From assembly GCA_964593555.1 (NCBI GenBank), contig CAZQIC010000076.1, forward strand, positions 1 through 22,217: a stretch of 22,217 bases of DNA, in the 5' to 3' direction. Shown piece after piece: positions 15,151 through 22,217 of the stretch (position 1 is its first letter; each line of letters begins with the position of its first letter). The translations under genes were made by a program, and so were the position numbers. The notes below the pieces were generated by a model, which had not been told where the DNA came from, did not search any database, and saw only the letters and a list, made by a program, of their open reading frames with translations. This DNA is from CAZQIC01 sp964593555 (GTDB lineage Bacteria > Bacteroidota > Bacteroidia > JAFLBG01).

Positions 15151-16410
15151 GTGAGAGCTAAAAAAATAAGAAAGCAAAAAATAGTTAATGATCCCATTTA
15201 TGGCTTTGTTACTATTCCCGATGGTATCATATTTCAACTCATTGAACACCCCTATTTTCAGCGCTTACGGAGGATCAAACAATTAGGTCTTACTAACCTT
15301 GTTTATCCCGGAGCCTTACATACAAGATTTCATCACGTTATTGGTGCAATGCATTTAATGAACCAGGCTATTGATACATTGAGATCAAAAGGTCACAATA
15401 TTTCACCAGAGGAAGCAACCGGTGTAACTATAGCCATTTTATTGCACGATATAGGGCATGGACCATTTTCTCATTCGCTTGAGCATAGCATTGTACACGA
15501 TATTACCCATGAAGATATTTCGGGGTTTTATATGGACAGGCTCAATGAACATTTTAAGGGAAAACTTTCACTGGCAATAAAAATATTCCGTAACGAATAC
15601 CATAAAAAATTTCTTCATCAATTGGTATCCAGTCAGCTGGATATGGACAGGCTTGATTACCTAAGCAGGGATAGTTTTTATTCAGGTGTATCAGAAGGAG
15701 TAATAAGTACCGACAGGATCATTAAAATGCTGAACATTGTAAATGACGAATTGGTTGTTGAAGAAAAAGGCATTTATTCCATTGAAAAATTTATTATTGC
15801 TAGAAGGCTTATGTACTGGCAGGTTTACCTGCATAAAACTGTTTTGAGTGCAGAACATCTTTTGATCAACATTCTGAAACGTGCTAAAGAATTAGCAAAA
15901 CAAAACACAGAATTATTTTGCACACCTGCATTCAGGGAATTTTTATACAATCGCTATACAAAAGAATCATTTATCAAAAAGCCCGCGTTACTTGATATTT
16001 TTGCCGAGCTCGATGATAACGATATTATGGCATCAGTAAAAGTATGGACACAGCATAAGGACAGGGTATTATCAACCTTATGTCAAAACCTGGTGAATCG
16101 CATGCTTTATAAAACCAAACTTCAGAATGCACCTTTCAATAATCAGACAATTGAAAAAATCAAAGAAAAGGTTATAAAAAAATACAAATTGACGGATAAA
16201 GAAGCTTCTTATTTTGTGTTTTCAGGCGCGGTAACCAATTACATTTACAACCCTGATAAGATCAGGATAAGTATACTTTTTAAAGATGGGAGCACTGCCG
16301 ATATCAGCGATTCTTCCGACCAATTGAACCTTTCTGTATTGGCGAAAAACATAAAGAAATACTTCCTTTGTTTTCCTAAAGACATTAACACCTCTGATCT
16401 GATAAAATAA
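15151..16410 (+). CDS. HD-domain phosphohydrolase (COG1078, dNTPase-like)
   Basis: This 419-residue cytoplasmic protein of the COG1078 group is related to dGTP triphosphohydrolases. The metal-binding HD motifs are complete: His61 in HTRFHHVIGAMHL, His99-Asp100 in LLHDIGHGPFSHSLEH, and a later Asp in DMDRLDYLSRDSFYSG near residues 170-185. The nucleotide substrate is not known for this subgroup. The C-terminal region (about 330-419) is a small mixed domain. The start is GTG at 15151; it fits the conserved N-terminal VNDPIYGFVTIP at residues 12-23 and a -7 box 41 bases upstream. In many Bacteroidota this gene sits between porX and lpxD. Here a broken dinD lies between it and lpxD, converging with only 18 bases between the stop codons. 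Confidence 0.9.
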   Translation: MRAKKIRKQKIVNDPIYGFVTIPDGIIFQLIEHPYFQRLRRIKQLGLTNLVYPGALHTRFHHVIGAMHLMNQAIDTLRSKGHNISPEEATGVTIAILLHDIGHGPFSHSLEHSIVHDITHEDISGFYMDRLNEHFKGKLSLAIKIFRNEYHKKFLHQLVSSQLDMDRLDYLSRDSFYSGVSEGVISTDRIIKMLNIVNDELVVEEKGIYSIEKFIIARRLMYWQVYLHKTVLSAEHLLINILKRAKELAKQNTELFCTPAFREFLYNRYTKESFIKKPALLDIFAELDDNDIMASVKVWTQHKDRVLSTLCQNLVNRMLYKTKLQNAPFNNQTIEKIKEKVIKKYKLTDKEASYFVFSGAVTNYIYNPDKIRISILFKDGSTADISDSSDQLNLSVLAKNIKKYFLCFPKDINTSDLIK

Positions 16411-16428
16411 ATAGAGCGTCAAAAAAAA

Positions 16429-17276
16429 TTATTTTTTCTTCCCCTTCTTTTTAACCTCTTTCAAAATTTTCTTCTCATCTGAATCCAGCCTACGTTGAAC
16501 TTTCTTAACATCTTCTGCGGGAGGCAAACGTTCAGGCTTAACGTCACGTTCAATAAGCATTTTACGAACGGCGATATTATTATCAATATGTTCTTTAAAA
16601 ATTTGCTGAGCTCCTTTCAAATCTTTTTCAACTACGTTATGACTTGTTAACTCAGTCGCAAAATCTTTTGCTTTAATAGTCAAGGTTGGAAGAAAATCGG
16701 CAAAGGGTTTACCGCCTGGCACACCTAACTTTTTCTTCATATCATTTGTTGAGAAGCCGCCAAATAATGCCTGGTCTCCTTTTGAACGAATAATAGCAAA
16801 CCCAGCATCATCTACTCCCCGCTCATATATAATCCCTGATAATTTTTTCTCCGTTTTAGAAAGTTTTTCGCGGGCAGTTACTCTTGCAATATCTAATAAA
16901 CGCTGTTCAATAATTTCCTGTTTACGGGTTTGCACAGCAAAATAAGTTTGTGCAAATGCCACTTCTGCTTTTGCCGGATCTCCATTCTGTGCAACCAGGT
17001 AACAACCGTATCTTGTTAAGGCAATATCGGGTATTGTTCTTTGAGAACCTGACCCGATATCTACCATTTTGCCGATATCAGCAAAATGGTCGGAGACCTT
17101 TTCGCCCGCCCCTCGCAAGCTTGTTTAGCCTTATCAACGGCATTTACAAAATTTCTCCATTGAGCATAGCCCAAAACATCCTGTAAATCCCTTGCACTCC
17201 AACATTCGATGCCCTCATAGATATAACAGGCATTTTCAAACTTGGCGAACAATTCATCAATAAACTCCTTTTTCAT
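16429..17276 (-). pseudogene. dinD: DNA damage-inducible protein D (dinD), frameshifted
   Basis: Two overlapping frames together encode a DinD-like protein of about 281 residues. Frame one (17061-17276) starts MKKEFIDELFAKFENACYIY and contains ECWSARDLQDVLGYAQWRNF, the BRO-N-like opening of DinD. Frame two (16429-17118) continues with GAGEKVSDHFADIGKM, RYGCYLVAQNGDPAKAEVAFAQTYFAVQTR and a helical C-terminus ending in a lysine run. Adding one G in the GAGGGGCGG stretch (C run 17109-17112 on the plus strand) joins them as KQACEGAGEKVSDHF, collinear with E. coli DinD. DinD is an SOS-induced protein that in E. coli restrains RecA filament activity. Whether this copy is a true pseudogene or carries a base-call error cannot be told. 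TTG 17118 is not a real start. It lies in opposite orientation to the genes on both sides. Confidence 0.88.
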
Positions 17277-17395
17277 ACGATCTTAACTTTACAAAGTAAA
17301 TTTAAACCAAAAACTCCTTTGTCTTATACGCGATTTATTCACAAAAACCACTCCTTTTTAATTAAATTTTAGGCTATTTCATCGATTATTTCTCT

Positions 17396-17403
17396 TAAAT
17401 TTG
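17396..17403 (+). promoter_or_regulatory. Bacteroidota -7 box of the lpxD operon
   Basis: TAAATTTG matches TAnnTTTG and ends four bases before the lpxD ATG at 17408, a start well fixed by homology. If it is active, the transcript would begin at or within a base or two of the start codon. No -33 TTTG is evident; TATTTC occurs at the expected distance. Confidence 0.45.
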
Positions 17404-17407
17404 ATAG

Positions 17408-18466
17408 ATGGAATTTTCTGCCGCCCAAATAGCAGATTTATTGAATGGTAAGGTTGAAGGAGATGCTTCAACCAAGGTGAATAGTCTTTCTAAAATTGAA
17501 GAAGGGACACCCGGTTCATTGTCATTTTTATCCAACCCTCAATACAGTCCGTATTTATACGAAACCGATGCATCAATAGTGATTGTCGCTAAAGACTTTG
17601 CATTGGAAAAACCGGTTAAAAAAACCTGTACCCTTGTACGTGTTGATGACCCCCGTCAGAGTTTCGCAAAATTATTAGAAGCTTATAATCAAATTAACAA
17701 TAACCATATTGGTATTGAGCAGCCAAGTTATATTTCAAAAACCGCTACACTTGGAAAAAATATTTATGTAGGCGCGTTTGCTTACATTGGAGAAAATGCA
17801 AAAATTGGTGATAACGTAAAAATTTATCCGAATACTTATATTGGGAATAACTGCGTTGTAGGAAACAACACTATTCTTTTCCCTGGTGTTAAAATACATG
17901 CCGAATGTAAAGTTGGAAACCATTGTACATTTCTAGCAGGTGTTGTGATAGGAAGTGACGGATTTGGATTCGCACCAAACTCGGAAAATAATTACAACAA
18001 AGTTCCGCACATCGGCAACGTGATCGTTGAAGACCATGTTGAAATTGGCGCTAACACTACAGTTGACAGGGCAACATTAGGTTCAACAATAATTCGCAAA
18101 GGCGTTAAGCTTGATAACCTTATTATGGTCGCGCATAATGTGGAGATAGGAGAAAACACTGTTATTGCTTCACAGACAGGAATAGCAGGTTCTACAAAAA
18201 TTGGTAAGGACTGCATGATAGGCGGACAAGTTGGTATCATTGGACATTTGACCATTGCCAACAAAGTAAAAATTGCAGCTCAGTCGGGTATTGGCACTTC
18301 CATCACAAACGAAGGAGAAATTGTACAAGGCTCACCTGCATTTGGAATTGGTGATTACAAACGCTCTTATATTCTTTACAGAAAATTACCGGAGCTCAAT
18401 ACTAAAATTAACGAGCTTGAAAATAATATTAAAACCTTGCATCAAACTCACTCTAAACAGTCATGA
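17408..18466 (+). CDS. lpxD: UDP-3-O-acylglucosamine N-acyltransferase (LpxD)
   Basis: LpxD adds the second 3-hydroxyacyl chain, from acyl-ACP, to the amino group of UDP-3-O-acylglucosamine, the third step of lipid A synthesis. It is cytoplasmic and acts as a trimer. Residues 1 to about 100 are the uridine-binding domain (MEFSAAQIADLLNG, then IEEGTPGSLSFLSNPQY). From about 105 to 315 there is a left-handed beta-helix of hexapeptide repeats (IGENAKIGDNVKIYPNTYIG and so on). The expected catalytic His243 lies in IMVAHNVEIGENTVIA. A C-terminal helix includes the coiled stretch LPELNTKINELENNIKTL. Length (352) and start match the Bacteroidota family. The stop overlaps the lpxC-fabZ start by four bases, so translation is likely coupled. 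Confidence 0.97.
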   Translation: MEFSAAQIADLLNGKVEGDASTKVNSLSKIEEGTPGSLSFLSNPQYSPYLYETDASIVIVAKDFALEKPVKKTCTLVRVDDPRQSFAKLLEAYNQINNNHIGIEQPSYISKTATLGKNIYVGAFAYIGENAKIGDNVKIYPNTYIGNNCVVGNNTILFPGVKIHAECKVGNHCTFLAGVVIGSDGFGFAPNSENNYNKVPHIGNVIVEDHVEIGANTTVDRATLGSTIIRKGVKLDNLIMVAHNVEIGENTVIASQTGIAGSTKIGKDCMIGGQVGIIGHLTIANKVKIAAQSGIGTSITNEGEIVQGSPAFGIGDYKRSYILYRKLPELNTKINELENNIKTLHQTHSKQS

Positions 18467-19893
18467 GCGTTAAACAAAGGACAATAAAAAACGAAATATC
18501 CATTTCGGGAGTGGGACTTCACACCGGGAAAAAAGTGTCTTTGACTTTTAAGGCCGCACCGGAAAATCACGGATATAAATTTCAACGTTCCGATATAAAA
18601 GGAGAACCGATCATCGATGCAGATGTTGACAATGTAGTTGATACTGCACGCGGAACAACATTGGAACAAAACGGAGGAAGGGTAAGTACTGTTGAACATG
18701 TACTCGCCGCATTAGTTGGTTTGGAAATTGATAATGTACTCATTGTATTAGACGGCCCTGAAGTACCTATTATGGACGGAAGTTCTATGCCATACATTTC
18801 TTTATTGGAAAAAGCAGGATATGTAGAGCAAAACGCAGAGAGAGTTTATTTCGAATTAAAAACTATTCTTGCATACGAAGACACAGATAAAAAAGTAGAG
18901 ATGCTTGCTGTACCACAGGATGAATTTCGTATAACCGTAATGGTTGATTATAATTCCGAAGTGTTGGGAACGCAGCATGCTACTATGTACAACGTGCGTG
19001 AATTTAAAACGGATATCGCGGCTTGCAGAACATTTGTTTTTTTACATGAGTTAGAACAATTACTTAAACATAATTTAATTAAAGGCGGGGACCTGGATAA
19101 CGCAGTAGTATTGGTTGACAGGCCGATACCAAATGAAACGCTGGAGTATCTTGCCAAGGCATTCAACAAGCCAAATGTTGAAATAAAAGGAAAAGGAGTT
19201 TTAAATAATACTTCGTTACATCATTTTAACGAACCAGCAAGACACAAATTATTAGATATAGTAGGCGACTTAGCTTTAGTTGGTGTTCCTATCAAGGGAC
19301 ATATTTTAGCAGCAAGGCCCGGACATACCGGCAACATTGCCTTTGCAAAACTTATTAAGGATCTGATCAAAAAAGAGAAATCGAAAAAGCCTGCAATACC
19401 AGAGTACGATCTTAATGCGGAGCCACTTTATAATATCAATGATATTATGAAAATACTTCCGCACCGTCCGCCATTTTTATTTCTCGACAAAATTATGGAG
19501 ATGAGTGCGTCTCACGTTGTTGGTGTAAAAAACGTGACGATGAATGAGTATTTTTTCGAGGGTCATTTTCCCGGCAACCCTGTAATGCCTGGTGTTTTAT
19601 TGATAGAGGCGATGGCACAGGCCGGTGGAATATTGGTATTAAAAACAGTTCCCGATCCCGAAAATTATTTGACCTACTTCATGAAAATTGATGGAGTGAA
19701 ATTCAAACAAAAAGTATTACCGGGTGATACAGTTGTTTTCAGACTAGACCTGGTTACACCAATTCGCAGAGGAATTTGTCATATGAAAGGATACGGCGCT
19801 GTGAGAGGAAAAATTGTAATGGAAGCCGAAATGATGGCACAAATTGTTAAAGTAAAAAATAATGAGCCAAGCTTTAGCTTACATACATCCTGA
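18463..19893 (+). CDS. lpxC/fabZ: Bifunctional LpxC deacetylase / FabZ 3-hydroxyacyl-ACP dehydratase
   Basis: This fusion is typical of Bacteroidota. Residues 1 to about 305 are LpxC, which removes the acetyl group from UDP-3-O-acyl-GlcNAc, the committed step of lipid A synthesis. Its zinc ligands are visible as His79 (STVEHVLAAL) and His261/Asp265 (ARHKLLDIVGDL), with the catalytic His280 in KGHILAARPGH. Residues about 325-470 are FabZ, which dehydrates 3-hydroxyacyl-ACP in fatty acid synthesis. Its active-site His368 is in FEGHFPGNPVMPG and Glu382 in LLIEAMAQAGG. A lysine-rich linker (LIKKEKSKKPAIPEYD) joins the two. Both active sites look intact. The fusion couples two enzymes that compete for the same 3-hydroxyacyl-ACP pool. 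The 3' end overlaps lpxA by 32 bases. Confidence 0.98.
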   Translation: MSVKQRTIKNEISISGVGLHTGKKVSLTFKAAPENHGYKFQRSDIKGEPIIDADVDNVVDTARGTTLEQNGGRVSTVEHVLAALVGLEIDNVLIVLDGPEVPIMDGSSMPYISLLEKAGYVEQNAERVYFELKTILAYEDTDKKVEMLAVPQDEFRITVMVDYNSEVLGTQHATMYNVREFKTDIAACRTFVFLHELEQLLKHNLIKGGDLDNAVVLVDRPIPNETLEYLAKAFNKPNVEIKGKGVLNNTSLHHFNEPARHKLLDIVGDLALVGVPIKGHILAARPGHTGNIAFAKLIKDLIKKEKSKKPAIPEYDLNAEPLYNINDIMKILPHRPPFLFLDKIMEMSASHVVGVKNVTMNEYFFEGHFPGNPVMPGVLLIEAMAQAGGILVLKTVPDPENYLTYFMKIDGVKFKQKVLPGDTVVFRLDLVTPIRRGICHMKGYGAVRGKIVMEAEMMAQIVKVKNNEPSFSLHTS

Positions 19894-20638
19894 TGCAAAA
19901 ATTGGTAACAATGTTACCATAGATCCGTTTGCAAGCATTTCCAAAGATGTTGTAATCGGAGATGGGACCTGGATAGGTTCTAATGCTGTAATTATGGAAG
20001 GCGCAAGGATCGGAAAAAATTGCAGGATATTTCCGGGAGCTGTTATCTCAGCAATACCACAAGACTTAAAATTTGACGGCGAAAATACAACCGTAGAAAT
20101 CGGAGACGATACTACCATTCGTGAATTTGTTACCATTAACCGCGGTACAAAAGATAGAATGAGAACTGTAGTAGGCAGTAATTGTTTATTGATGGCGTAT
20201 GTACACGTAGCTCACGATTGTATTGTTGGCAACAATGTTATTTTAGCGAACAGTGTAAATCTTGCAGGACACGTTTGCATTGATGATCACGCAATTCTTG
20301 AAGGACTTGTAGCGGTGCAGCAATTTGTAAAGATCGGTTGTCATTCATTTGTTGGAGGAGGATCATTGGTACGTAAAAATGTTCCGCCCTATGTAAAAGC
20401 CGCACGTGAACCACTTTCATATGTAGGAATAAATTCTGTTGGACTAAGAAGAAGAGGATTTACAAATGATTCTATTCTGCAGGTAGAAGACATGTACAGA
20501 ACGATATACGTTGTGGGACACAACATTACCAATGCATTAAAAATTGTTGAACAGGAAGCGCCTTCATCAAAAGAGAAAGAAGAGATTGTACGCTTCATCA
20601 AAGATTCAACAAACGGCATTATGCGCGGAATTTCTTAA
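19862..20638 (+). CDS. lpxA: UDP-N-acetylglucosamine acyltransferase (LpxA)
   Basis: LpxA transfers a 3-hydroxyacyl chain from ACP to the 3-OH of UDP-GlcNAc, the first step of lipid A synthesis. The 258-residue length is normal. Residues 5 to about 185 are hexapeptide repeats (IHPDAKIGNNVTIDPFASIS and so on). The catalytic histidine is His118 in VHVAHDCIVGNN, equivalent to His125 of E. coli. The substrate-binding stretch IPQDLKFDGENTTVEIGD and REFVTINRGT are conserved. A helical C-terminal domain follows from GLRRRGF. The start codon lies inside the end of lpxC-fabZ (32-base overlap) and the stop overlaps the next ATG (TAATG), so the four genes form one tightly packed operon. Confidence 0.97.
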   Translation: MSQALAYIHPDAKIGNNVTIDPFASISKDVVIGDGTWIGSNAVIMEGARIGKNCRIFPGAVISAIPQDLKFDGENTTVEIGDDTTIREFVTINRGTKDRMRTVVGSNCLLMAYVHVAHDCIVGNNVILANSVNLAGHVCIDDHAILEGLVAVQQFVKIGCHSFVGGGSLVRKNVPPYVKAAREPLSYVGINSVGLRRRGFTNDSILQVEDMYRTIYVVGHNITNALKIVEQEAPSSKEKEEIVRFIKDSTNGIMRGIS

Positions 20639-21264
20639 TGAAGGTAGTTCTCAATAATATTTCCAAGCAGTACAAGAGGGAATGGATATTTAAAAACATT
20701 TCTTTGGAATTGAACTCAGGTGAACACCTTGTAGTTTTAGGAGCCAATGGCTCAGGAAAATCGACACTCTTGAAATTAATTGCAGGTGCCATGTTGCCTA
20801 CCGAAGGCGAGATTACGTATTCTGCAAATGAGATCAACCTATTATCTACTTCCGAAAACGTATATGAGCACTTAACTATTGCTGCGCCATATATGGAACT
20901 AATAGAAGATTATACCTTAAAAGAACACATTGAATTTCATTTTCATTTTAAGAATAAATTTGAAGGTCTTGAGCTTTCAAAAATCCCGGAAATTATTGGT
21001 CTTGAAAATTCTTCTGATAAACAATTAAAATATTTTTCATCTGGAATGAAACAAAGAGTGAGATTGGGCCTTGCAATCTTAAGCAACACTCCCCTATTGT
21101 TATTGGACGAACCATGTTCTAATCTTGATAAAGCGGGAATTGAATGGTACCAGCAACTCATAGGAAAATATACTGCCAACCGTACAGTAATTGTATGCTC
21201 TAATCATTTAATACATGAGCATTCGTTTTGTAAAAGAGAGTTAAGTATAGGTGATTCCTTATAG
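20638..21264 (+). CDS. ABC transporter ATP-binding protein
   Basis: This 208-residue ABC ATPase has all the catalytic motifs: Walker A GANGSGKST at residues 35-43, signature FSSGMKQR at about 133-140, Walker B LLLLDEP at about 153-159 followed by the D-loop SNLD, and the switch histidine in CSNH at about 189. No permease is encoded beside it, so the transported substrate is unknown. It is slightly short, like CcmA-type ATPases, but that resemblance is weak. The start codon overlaps the lpxA stop by one base, so it is translated from the lipid A operon. The link to lipid A or envelope export is inferred from position only. Confidence 0.88.
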   Translation: MKVVLNNISKQYKREWIFKNISLELNSGEHLVVLGANGSGKSTLLKLIAGAMLPTEGEITYSANEINLLSTSENVYEHLTIAAPYMELIEDYTLKEHIEFHFHFKNKFEGLELSKIPEIIGLENSSDKQLKYFSSGMKQRVRLGLAILSNTPLLLLDEPCSNLDKAGIEWYQQLIGKYTANRTVIVCSNHLIHEHSFCKRELSIGDSL

Positions 21265-21329
21265 TATTCATTGGATTAATTGTTCGTTTTGATTATATTA
21301 CATTATACTATAAATCTGACTTGGCCATT

Positions 21330-21641
21330 ATGAAATGTAACTCTTTGACATTTATTATTTTCATATTGACCTTTTATTGCTCCACTCTTAAAAGTCAAAC
21401 CGACAGCATTATAGAAAAACAAACATATAGGCTAGTTATTCTAAAAGGGTCAAAGGACTCAATCTTTTCAGAGGAAAAGAATTTTATCAAAATTTATCCT
21501 GAAATTAAAACCTATATAACATTTGAGCAACCATACTTTATTTTGGCAGCAGGAACTTGCACTGATATTGAAAAGGCGAAAAAATTAAAAGAGCTTATAG
21601 AAGACGCATATCGTGAGGCAATAATTGAAAAGTGTGAATGA
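21330..21641 (+). CDS. Small exported SPOR-like domain protein
   Basis: This 103-residue protein has a signal peptide (CNSLTFIIFILTFYCSTLKSQ) followed by one compact domain. YRLVILKGSKDSIFSEEKNFIKIYPEIKTYITFEQPYFILAAG and then DIEKAKKLKELIE follow the pattern of Bacteroidota SPOR domains: Y-R-V-Q-I, a helix, YP-x-x-x-x-Y-x-x-x-E-QP-x-F, then x-V-x-x-G and a second helix. SPOR domains bind peptidoglycan stripped of stem peptides at division sites. This copy is divergent: the usual G-x-F after the second strand is GTC, and it has Cys at about 77 and 102. ATG 21330 is preferred to TTG 21321. The stop overlaps the next gene's ATG by four bases. Confidence 0.65.
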   Translation: MKCNSLTFIIFILTFYCSTLKSQTDSIIEKQTYRLVILKGSKDSIFSEEKNFIKIYPEIKTYITFEQPYFILAAGTCTDIEKAKKLKELIEDAYREAIIEKCE

Positions 21642-22066
21642 ATTTCATGAAAGACTACTATAAAATACTCGATGTTTCAAAAATTGCCACAGACGAAGAA
21701 ATTAAAAAAGCGTTTCGTAACAAAGCAATCAAGTTTCATCCCGACAAAAATAAGGATCCAAAAGCCCGCAAAAATTTTTTTGAAGCAAACGAAGCCTATA
21801 GAGTAATCGGCGACCCGTTTATAAGAGAAATGTATGATTATGTGTTAAAGCATTCCAACGCAACACCCATTACTTCAAAACATGAAACAGACGATAAGAT
21901 ATCCAGTTATTCCAATGCTATAAAAAACGCAGCAACTAAGGGTAGACAACGAGCTATAGAAGATTCAAAGAGCACTTTAAGTCATTATGTTGATGAAGGG
22001 CTTTTTGAATTAATTGGTCAAATTTTATTTGAAGGGCTTGGAGCATTATTAAGTCATTTGCCATGA
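21638..22066 (+). CDS. J-domain (DnaJ-like) protein
   Basis: This 142-residue protein has an N-terminal J domain: YYKILDVSKIATDEEIKKAFRNKAIKFHPDKNKDPKARKNFFEANEAYRVIGDP. HPD is at residues 34-36, the motif that stimulates Hsp70 ATPase. The Gly/Phe, zinc-finger and C-terminal substrate domains of full DnaJ are absent. The remaining 70 residues are a polar linker and a short hydrophobic C-terminus (LFELIGQILFEGLGALLSHLP), possibly an amphipathic or membrane-associating helix. It is thus a specialised co-chaperone and not DnaJ. The first ATG (21638) overlaps the SPOR-like gene; ATG 21647 (MKDYYKIL) is an equally good start. The client is unknown. Confidence 0.88.
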   Translation: MNFMKDYYKILDVSKIATDEEIKKAFRNKAIKFHPDKNKDPKARKNFFEANEAYRVIGDPFIREMYDYVLKHSNATPITSKHETDDKISSYSNAIKNAATKGRQRAIEDSKSTLSHYVDEGLFELIGQILFEGLGALLSHLP

Positions 22067-22077
22067 AAACTAAACTA

Positions 22078-22140
22078 TTCAACCCCTCCGGGTTTTATTG
22101 GTATAAATATGTTTTTCTATAGACGTTTGACCGCTCCGGG
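22078..22140. repeat. Iterated CCCCTCCGGG-type intergenic repeat
   Basis: TTCAACCCCTCCGGG (22078-22092) and TTTGACCGCTCCGGG (22126-22140) match at 12 of 15 positions, 48 bases apart, separated by an AT-rich spacer (ATTGGTATAAATATG, then TTTTTCTATAGACG). AACCC/GGGTT (22081-22094) can also form a 5-bp hairpin followed by TTTT and might end the J-domain transcript. The rest of the window, to 22217, holds no gene that I can see. Confidence 0.5.
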
Positions 22141-22217
22141 ATCTGCTCTCAATTCATAATTTATTATAGGGGAGTTCTAAAAATCAAATTGTTAATAAAT
22201 AACGATATAACTAATTG

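Noticed and set aside
16411..16440. A-run/T-run hairpin between the HD gene and dinD as a terminator
   Set aside because: The stem would be only A-T pairs, and part of it is the lysine-rich 3' end of dinD.
17116..17118. TTG start for a separate 229-residue gene within dinD
   Set aside because: The frame is the continuation of dinD after a one-base frameshift; the residues before it belong to the overlapping first frame.
17288..17300. TTTAC-AAA-GTAAA palindrome just upstream of dinD as an SOS/LexA box
   Set aside because: It is AT-rich, only five bases per arm, and I know of no matching LexA consensus for this group. The neighbouring CAAAGTAA misses the -7 box by one base.

Overview
The window is low-GC DNA from a member of the Bacteroidota. 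The phylum assignment rests on four things. There is a fused lpxC-fabZ gene (18463-19893). Two type IX secretion genes are present: the porT/sprT-like gene at 79-783 and the PglZ-type response regulator porX at 13512-15065. Bacteroidota-type -7 promoter boxes (TAnnTTTG) lie upstream of several genes. One short gene carries the leader-like N-terminus typical of Bacteroidota peptide precursors. I cannot name the order or genus. Coding density is high and no gene-free stretch exceeds 300 bases. I saw no rRNA, tRNA, CRISPR array, transposase or integrase.

Layout: 79-2391 holds porT and a COG2509-type flavoprotein in one direction. 2424-8370 runs on the minus strand: an exported protein of unknown function, dnaK with a strong terminator, a lipoprotein, and a large polytopic membrane protein. 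8490-10018 is panB followed by an RluA-type pseudouridine synthase. 10061-11001 (minus) is arfB directly followed by an M23 peptidase gene whose 3' end is frameshifted. 11121-12395 is an N-acetylmuramoyl-L-alanine amidase. 12502-15065 holds tsaE and porX on the minus strand with a short plus-strand gene between them (13143-13460). That gene looks like a RiPP or peptide natural-product precursor. 15151-16410 is an HD-domain phosphohydrolase. A frameshifted dinD (minus) separates it from the lipid A operon lpxD - lpxC/fabZ - lpxA - ABC ATPase, whose genes all overlap (17408-21264). The window ends with an overlapping pair: a secreted SPOR-like protein and a J-domain protein.

How the genes work together: the plus-strand block at 17408-20638 makes the early acylated intermediates of lipid A. 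PorT belongs to the type IX secretion apparatus and PorX controls it. The amidase, the M23 peptidase and the SPOR-like protein point to peptidoglycan turnover. DnaK and the J-domain protein are chaperone components, but they are not adjacent.

The least expected items are these: (1) an orphan peptide-precursor gene with its own promoter, inverted repeats and terminator, placed between tsaE and porX; (2) two genes (M23 peptidase and dinD) each broken by the apparent loss of one base in a homopolymer, where the lost reading frame can be recovered exactly; (3) three intergenic palindromic or iterated repeats at 11016-11094, 12402-12485 and 22078-22140; (4) -7 boxes so close to the start codons of lpxD, the amidase and the lipoprotein that their mRNAs may have almost no leader; (5) a cluster of TGNCA pentamers upstream of dnaK.
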